Below are positions 14,966 to 18,562 of a stretch of 18,562 nucleotides of DNA, in pieces. The notes under the pieces are model-generated. The model was not told the origin of the DNA. It worked only from the letters and a program-made list of their open reading frames with translations, and ran no database searches. Location: assembly GCA_964562165.1 (NCBI GenBank), contig CAZLRZ010000015.1, positions 1-18,562 on the forward strand, written 5' to 3'. Each line of letters starts with the position of its first letter. The stretch's first letter is position 1. Both the position numbers and the translations under genes were made by a program. Source of the DNA: JAKQLP01 sp964562165. Lineage in GTDB: Bacteria; Patescibacteriota; Dojkabacteria; B142; OLB20.

Positions 14966-15131
14966 AAAGGAAGGGAAATATTAATTGAAAGTTTCCCAAA
15001 AGCTAGGTTAAAGCTCAAATTAATCAATACCATACAACTAAATACCAACTAAAGTTATAAAATTAGGTGGAACCGCACATAAATATATGGGCCCTTGATA
15101 ATTAATTGTTAATTATTAAGGGCCTTTTTTT
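14966..15131 (+). ncRNA. T-box riboswitch leader of thrS
   Basis: A tRNA-sensing leader upstream of threonyl-tRNA synthetase. The diagnostic T-box element AGGTGGAACCGC is at 15065-15076. Its TGGA can pair with the acceptor end of an uncharged tRNA whose discriminator base is U. An antiterminator (AGG and GC pairing with GC and CCT at about 15091-15095) would compete with the strong terminator hairpin at 15090-15124. Upstream, GGGAAA (14973-14978) can pair with TTTCCC (14992-14997). An alternative long pairing joins 14980-14988 with 15015-15024. Only about 100 bases precede the T-box element, so a canonical stem I/II/III arrangement does not seem to fit. I could not place the Thr specifier codon with confidence. 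Regulation by threonine starvation is inferred from the T-box element plus thrS. Confidence 0.85.
15090..15131 (+). terminator. Conditional intrinsic terminator of the thrS T-box
   Basis: GGCCCTTGATAATTAA pairs with TTAATTATTAAGGGCC through 16 positions with one G-T wobble, around a 3-base loop (TTG), and is followed by seven T. This is a strong rho-independent terminator, 29 bases before the thrS ATG, and the natural partner of the T-box antiterminator. Confidence 0.9.
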
Positions 15132-15159
15132 ATTAAAATTATTTTTTATTTGTATCGAA

Positions 15160-16980
15160 ATGTCAGACAAATTCCAAGACTTCAAGAATGAGTTACATGA
15201 CTATGTAAAAACCGAAGCTGATTTTGAATTATACTCAATGAGGCATACGGCAGAGCACGTTTTAACTCAAGCCATGCATAACCTATACGGGGCAGACAAG
15301 GTAGTTATGGCTATGGGCCCTGCAACGGCTGAAGGTTTCTATTTTGACTTCGAATTAAAAGACGGTCTAGATATAAACGAAGCCGATTTCGAAAAAATTG
15401 AAGCCGAAATGCAAAAAATTCAAAAAGAAGCTCAACCAATGGTTCGAAAATCCATTTCACTAGATGAAGCTAAAAAGCTTTTTAAGGATAATCCATACAA
15501 AATGGAATGGCTACAAGAAATCGAATCCAACAACGAAGACTTAACAATTTACGTAAGTGGCGACAACAAATTTGTGGACTTATGCAAAGGCCCACACATT
15601 GATAATACAAAAGGTATTGGGTTTTTCAAACTATTAAAAATGGCTGGCGCATATTGGCATGGTGATGAAAAGAACATAATGTTAAAAAGAATATACGGAA
15701 CTTCTTTTAAAACGAAAGAAGAACTTGAAACATATTTACATAATATTGAAGAAGCCAAAAAAAGAGATCATAAAAAAATTGCTAAAGAACTTGATCTATT
15801 GGTATTTTCACCCCTAATTGGTTCAGGCCTTCCTGTTTACACGCCTAAAGGCACGATTCTTAGATCTCAAGTCTATAACTTTTCAAGGGAATTAAATAAG
15901 AAGATTGGCTACAACGAAGTTTCGACTCCAAATATTAATCGAGCCGAGCTATTTAAAGTCTCAGGGCATTATGATAAATACAAAAATGATATGATGCGTG
16001 TTGTTTCGCAATATTCTGATGAAGAACTATTCTTTAAGCCTATGAATTGCCCTCAGCATACTCAAATTTTCGCTTCAAGGCAGAGATCCTACAAAGACCT
16101 TCCTTACAGAGTAGCCGACTTCTCAAACCTTGCACGCGATGAAAAACCAGGTGAATTAAATGGTATTCTAAGATCCAGAATTTTCACTCAAGACGATGGC
16201 CATGCATTTTGCACGGAAGATCAAATCAAACAAGAATTCAAAAACGTTGCAGGCGTTATCAAAGAAGCCCTATCCGTTTATGGCTTAGAATACAAGGTCA
16301 GGCTTTCCTTCTGGGATGCCAATGACAAAGGCAAGTACCTTGGTGAACCTTCTGTTTGGGAAAAAACTCAAAAGAAGATGAAAGAATTAGCCGATGAAGA
16401 AGGTTACGATTACACAATTGCCGAAGGTGAAGCCGCAATTTATGGACCTAAAATGGATTTTGTAGCACAAGATTCAATCGGCCGTGAGTGGCAAATTTCA
16501 ACGATTCAAATAGACATGATTATGCCCTCAAGATTCAATTTAGAATATACGGCCGAAGATGGTTCAATAAAAACTCCGGTAATGATTCATAGAGCCATAG
16601 TCGGCTCCGAAAGATTCATTGGTATCATCATTGAGCATTTCGCCGGAGCCTTCCCACTATGGTTATCACCCGTTCAGGTAAAAGTCATCCCTATCGGTGA
16701 ATCAAACTTTGATTATGCAAAATCAATCGAAAAATCTTTACTTGAAAACGATATCCGAGTTGAATTGGATCTCGATGCCGAGCGTATGCAAAACAAGATC
16801 CGCAAAGCTCAGGCCGAGAAAATTCCATACATGATCATCATTGGAAACAAAGAGATGGAAAAGAACGTGGTTTCTCTAAGACTCCGCTCTGGCGAAGAGA
16901 TTCGGGACTTGCAGCTATCTGATATAATACTCAAGTTGAAAGAAAAAATTAAAACAAAAGAAATAAATTTAGCTTTGTAA
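15160..16980 (+). CDS. thrS: Threonyl-tRNA synthetase, TGS-less
   Basis: A 606-residue class II aminoacyl-tRNA synthetase charging tRNA-Thr. I chose the ATG at 15160; the upstream TTG at 15106 lies inside the terminator hairpin. There is no N-terminal TGS domain: the protein starts directly before the editing domain, RHTAEHVL (His29, His33) and DLCKGPH (Cys142, His146). The catalytic core follows with motif 2 (ARDEKPGELNGILRSR, 325-340) and the zinc ligands Cys297 (MNCPQH), His348 (DDGHAF) and His477 (MIHRAI). The anticodon-binding domain is at about 500-606. The motif 3 region reads IVGSERF (481-486), one residue shorter than the usual GSxERF. Expression is controlled by the T-box leader. 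No Shine-Dalgarno sequence is visible. A 55-codon frame follows 6 bases later and is probably co-transcribed. Confidence 0.96.
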   Translation: MSDKFQDFKNELHDYVKTEADFELYSMRHTAEHVLTQAMHNLYGADKVVMAMGPATAEGFYFDFELKDGLDINEADFEKIEAEMQKIQKEAQPMVRKSISLDEAKKLFKDNPYKMEWLQEIESNNEDLTIYVSGDNKFVDLCKGPHIDNTKGIGFFKLLKMAGAYWHGDEKNIMLKRIYGTSFKTKEELETYLHNIEEAKKRDHKKIAKELDLLVFSPLIGSGLPVYTPKGTILRSQVYNFSRELNKKIGYNEVSTPNINRAELFKVSGHYDKYKNDMMRVVSQYSDEELFFKPMNCPQHTQIFASRQRSYKDLPYRVADFSNLARDEKPGELNGILRSRIFTQDDGHAFCTEDQIKQEFKNVAGVIKEALSVYGLEYKVRLSFWDANDKGKYLGEPSVWEKTQKKMKELADEEGYDYTIAEGEAAIYGPKMDFVAQDSIGREWQISTIQIDMIMPSRFNLEYTAEDGSIKTPVMIHRAIVGSERFIGIIIEHFAGAFPLWLSPVQVKVIPIGESNFDYAKSIEKSLLENDIRVELDLDAERMQNKIRKAQAEKIPYMIIIGNKEMEKNVVSLRLRSGEEIRDLQLSDIILKLKEKIKTKEINLAL

Positions 16981-16986
16981 TAATAA

Positions 16987-17154
16987 ATGAAAGTAGAAGT
17001 CCCAAACCCTCTGCAGGAAGCTAGGGGAAACTGTTTAAGAGCTGGTGTGATTATGGCATGCGGATTAATCTTATTTGGTACTTGTTGTTATCTTTCCGTG
17101 CCACCTTCATTTTGGGGTGATTTCGGTAATTGGGCAGGGAAAATCTTTCCATAA
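16987..17154 (+). CDS. Small single-pass membrane peptide, 55 aa, downstream of thrS
   Basis: An unannotated short frame: ATG 6 bases after the thrS stop, ending TAA at 17152-17154. The peptide starts MKVEVPNPLQEARGNCLRAG, has one hydrophobic helix (about residues 19-37, with VIMACGLILFGTCCYLSV) and ends in a Trp/Phe-rich tail (SFWGDFGNWAGKIFP). It contains four cysteines, three of them in or near the helix. The layout of a charged N-terminus, one membrane span and an aromatic tail looks like a real peptide rather than random translation. It has no family that I recognise. The short distance suggests transcription with thrS under T-box control. Confidence 0.55.
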   Translation: MKVEVPNPLQEARGNCLRAGVIMACGLILFGTCCYLSVPPSFWGDFGNWAGKIFP

Positions 17155-17194
17155 AAACTGGATGTTCATTTTAAACCATTTAAGTTTAAAGTGG

Positions 17195-17224
17195 TTGATA
17201 TATATATAGTATATATGATATACT
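17195..17224 (+). promoter_or_regulatory. Promoter for the 124-aa orphan gene
   Basis: TTGATA (17195-17200), an 18-base spacer and TATACT (17219-17224) preceded by TGA (extended -10). The predicted start near 17231 leaves a leader of about 18 bases before the ATG at 17249. Motif match only, in an AT-rich stretch. Confidence 0.55.
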
Positions 17225-17248
17225 ATTGTCTTATTAGTAATTGTAATT

Positions 17249-17623
17249 ATGAATAATGTTACAACCCCTTTAGAAGTTAATAGTGAAAATACTTCTGTGC
17301 CTTCGGTGGTTAATGCTGAAAACCCTTCTAAACCTATAAATAACGGTTTTGGAATTTCGGGGCAATTTAATCTTGGAAGTACAAATTTTATTCTCAATGG
17401 AAATGGGCTTACAATCCAAGAACAAGATGGGAAAATACTAAAAAATTTTTCATTAAAAAAAGTACTTATAACAACTCTCGGTGGTTATTTAGCACTAGAT
17501 GGCTTAACAGGTTTTCAAACCTCTAAATCAATATTTTTCTTTGGATTAGGCCAATTCTTTCAATCTGGTATGTACAATAAGGTAATTGAGCCAATCTATC
17601 ATAATTTATTCTACGGCAATTAA
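17249..17623 (+). CDS. Hypothetical protein, 124 aa
   Basis: A protein that I do not recognise. The first 35 residues are Asn/Ser/Pro-rich and probably disordered. Residues 37-65 look beta-rich with Gly/Asn turns (GQFNLGSTNFILNGNGL). Residues 70-90 (KKVLITTLGGYLALDGLTGF) and 94-106 (SIFFFGLGQFFQ) are hydrophobic and may form two short membrane or amphipathic segments. There is no signal peptide at the start and no catalytic motif. A well-formed promoter directly upstream and the absence of frame interruptions support a real gene. Composition does not differ obviously from its neighbours. Function unknown. Confidence 0.65.
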   Translation: MNNVTTPLEVNSENTSVPSVVNAENPSKPINNGFGISGQFNLGSTNFILNGNGLTIQEQDGKILKNFSLKKVLITTLGGYLALDGLTGFQTSKSIFFFGLGQFFQSGMYNKVIEPIYHNLFYGN

Positions 17624-17629
17624 AGAGTC

Positions 17630-17658
17630 TTGTAGATTTCCTTTAATTTTAGTAATAT
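17630..17658 (+). promoter_or_regulatory. Possible promoter for tRNA-Gly
   Basis: TTGTAG (17630-17635), a 17-base spacer and TAATAT (17653-17658) lie 16 bases before the tRNA-Gly 5' end. Both boxes are imperfect, so this is a weak call. Confidence 0.35.
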
Positions 17659-17674
17659 ATACCTGCATTCATGT

Positions 17675-17750
17675 GCGGGAATAGCTCAATTGGTAGAGCA
17701 TCAGTTTTCCAAACTGGAGGTCGCGGGTTCGAGCCCCGTTTCCCGCTCCA
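17675..17750 (+). tRNA. tRNA-Gly (anticodon TCC)
   Basis: A 76-base cloverleaf. It has acceptor stem GCGGGAA/TTCCCGC with discriminator T, D arm GCTC/GAGC, anticodon loop TTTCCAA (anticodon TCC, codon GGA) closed by TCAGT/ACTGG, and T arm CGGGTTCGAGCCCCG. The 3' CCA is encoded in the DNA, unlike in the tRNA-Arg of this window. The 3' end is 3 bases from the stop of the convergent transporter gene. Confidence 0.97.
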
Positions 17751-17753
17751 ATC

Positions 17754-18562
17754 TTAGTCTTTCCTCAATTTGTTATACATAAAGAAGTAAACGAAATATA
17801 TTATTCCGATGATTCCTATATGCATTAAATTCTCTAAAGGGAGAGTTGTTATGTGGTAGTAGGATTGAAAAGGAAAAAATACTAAGAATACTCCAAATAA
17901 AGCAGGCCCAATAATTGAAATTAGTAGTCTAGCTCGGCTTTCGCGAAGGATGTATTTGTATAGAACAAATCCTAATAAAGCTATTGCTAAAAGAATCATT
18001 AAAAGCGTTAAGCTTGCAGTCAAAATTGACCCGCTAAAATCAACAGGTAATAGGGTTTGAATAAGCCCTATAAACATTCCAATTAAAAAGCAGCCGAACA
18101 ATTCTATAAACTTGGAAATTTTTCCTGATCGGTAAATCACAAATAGTGCAAAGATTAAACTTCCGGTTAAAAGCTGAATGGCTTGAATAGTGTTTTGCAA
18201 AAGTGGTGCTGTATTTATTGAAACCAAGTAGAAATTTAAAGTTATGGTTATTAAAGCAAGGATAATTGCTGCGGGTATGGCAGATTTAAAGACTTCACTA
18301 AAAAAGTTCTTGTTAAGTTTTGTGATTTTTTGGCGTGAAAATATAAGGATATAGCTAGGCAAACTTGAGGCTGCAAAGCTAAATAGTAAGGTCGACGAAG
18401 GATGAACAGGAAATGTTTTTAAAGCAAATATAAATACGAGGGCAGTAATAACTGCAAATAAAGATTTAGCAAGGAATAATTCAGTTGAAAGCCTTAAATT
18501 GAAAATAAGGTTATCGCCTTCGTAGAAAATAGCAGGTAGCTTTGAATAATCGTTATTCAGTA
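17754..18562 (-). CDS. Probable cation-translocating P-type ATPase, C-terminal membrane part (fragment)
   Basis: The frame is open from the stop at 17754 to the right window edge. The in-frame TTG at 18362 is internal, and the real start lies outside the window. The readable 269 residues are almost wholly membrane helices (about six to seven). Near the edge they read FYEGDNLIFNLRLSTELFLAKSLF, then HPSSTLLFSFAASSLPSYILIFSR and KSAIPAAIILA. This order (a short hinge, an N-x-R-x-S-x-x-LFLxK helix, the SLPSYIL helix, then AIPA and four more helices) resembles the C-terminal membrane domain of CtpE-like P-type ATPases. The phosphorylation and nucleotide domains would lie off the right edge, so the family call rests on this tail only. 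Another polytopic membrane protein remains possible. Confidence 0.55.
   Translation of the reverse strand, partial: LNNDYSKLPAIFYEGDNLIFNLRLSTELFLAKSLFAVITALVFIFALKTFPVHPSSTLLFSFAASSLPSYILIFSRQKITKLNKNFFSEVFKSAIPAAIILALITITLNFYLVSINTAPLLQNTIQAIQLLTGSLIFALFVIYRSGKISKFIELFGCFLIGMFIGLIQTLLPVDFSGSILTASLTLLMILLAIALLGFVLYKYILRESRARLLISIIGPALFGVFLVFFPFQSYYHITTLPLENLMHIGIIGIIYFVYFFMYNKLRKD

Noticed and set aside
15106..15160. TTG start at 15106 extending ThrRS by 18 residues
   Set aside because: The TTG lies in the loop of the T-box terminator hairpin; the ATG at 15160 fits the protein family and the regulation.
17171..17195. Hairpin AACCATTT/AAAGTGGTT as terminator after the thrS operon
   Set aside because: An 8-bp AT-rich stem without a following T run on either strand; not convincing as an intrinsic terminator.
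17200..17224. TA-dinucleotide run as a repeat element
   Set aside because: Short and best explained as the spacer and -10 region of the promoter for the gene at 17249.
18360..18362. TTG start giving a complete 202-aa membrane protein
   Set aside because: The frame continues upstream to the window edge with more membrane helices and a recognisable P-type ATPase-like tail.
1..18562. CRISPR arrays, insertion sequences, phage genes, attachment sites, rRNA
   Set aside because: Read through on both strands; no spaced direct repeats, transposase or integrase motifs, or rRNA segments were seen.

Overview
The window is an AT-rich, tightly packed bacterial chromosome segment with standard stop codons, gene overlaps of 1 to 8 bases and few Shine-Dalgarno motifs. 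The gene set suits a small fermentative bacterium of the Candidate Phyla Radiation (Patescibacteria) type: a type IV pilus/pseudopilin cluster with a giant pilin, a ThrRS without a TGS domain, GAPN, GH57 and GT35 glucan enzymes, and SanA and VanY envelope proteins. This placement is inference from gene content; no rRNA is present to confirm it. A run of exactly 100 N (13918-14017) marks the window as a scaffolded, probably metagenomic, assembly.

Layout. Positions 1-3997 (+) carry the 3' part of pilC, three genes with class III prepilin signals and a PilX-like gene, joined by overlapping stops and starts. The middle pilin is 650 residues long and carries a propeller-like domain and a C-terminal beta-rich domain. 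Positions 4002-8813 (-) hold a 1136-residue protein followed by a VanY-type D,D-carboxypeptidase. The large protein joins a phosphohexomutase-like N-terminal half to an alpha-glucan phosphorylase. Positions 8926-10287 (+) encode a COG2509-type FAD-dependent dehydrogenase with a clear promoter. Next come tRNA-Arg(TCG) and sanA (both -), gapN (+), and a GT/GH57 glucan operon (-) whose glycosyltransferase is interrupted by the N gap. Positions 14930-17154 (+) hold a T-box regulated thrS and a previously uncalled 55-residue membrane peptide. A small orphan protein, tRNA-Gly(TCC), and the C-terminal part of a probable P-type cation ATPase (-, running off the right edge) complete the window.

How the genes fit together. 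Three loci point to storage-glucan turnover: the phosphorylase fusion, the glycogen-synthase-like GT and the GH57 amylase-like enzyme. GAPN would carry the resulting triose phosphate to 3-phosphoglycerate, making NADPH. The pilus genes look like a minor-pilin or tip module.

The most notable observation is that the phosphohexomutase half of the fusion has lost the catalytic serine, most of the metal loop and the phosphate-binding loop. It looks like a pseudo-enzyme retained next to an intact phosphorylase. Other points of interest are the T-box leader, which seems too short for a normal stem I; a promoter that would give a leaderless vanY mRNA; and a one-residue deletion in the ThrRS motif 3 region.
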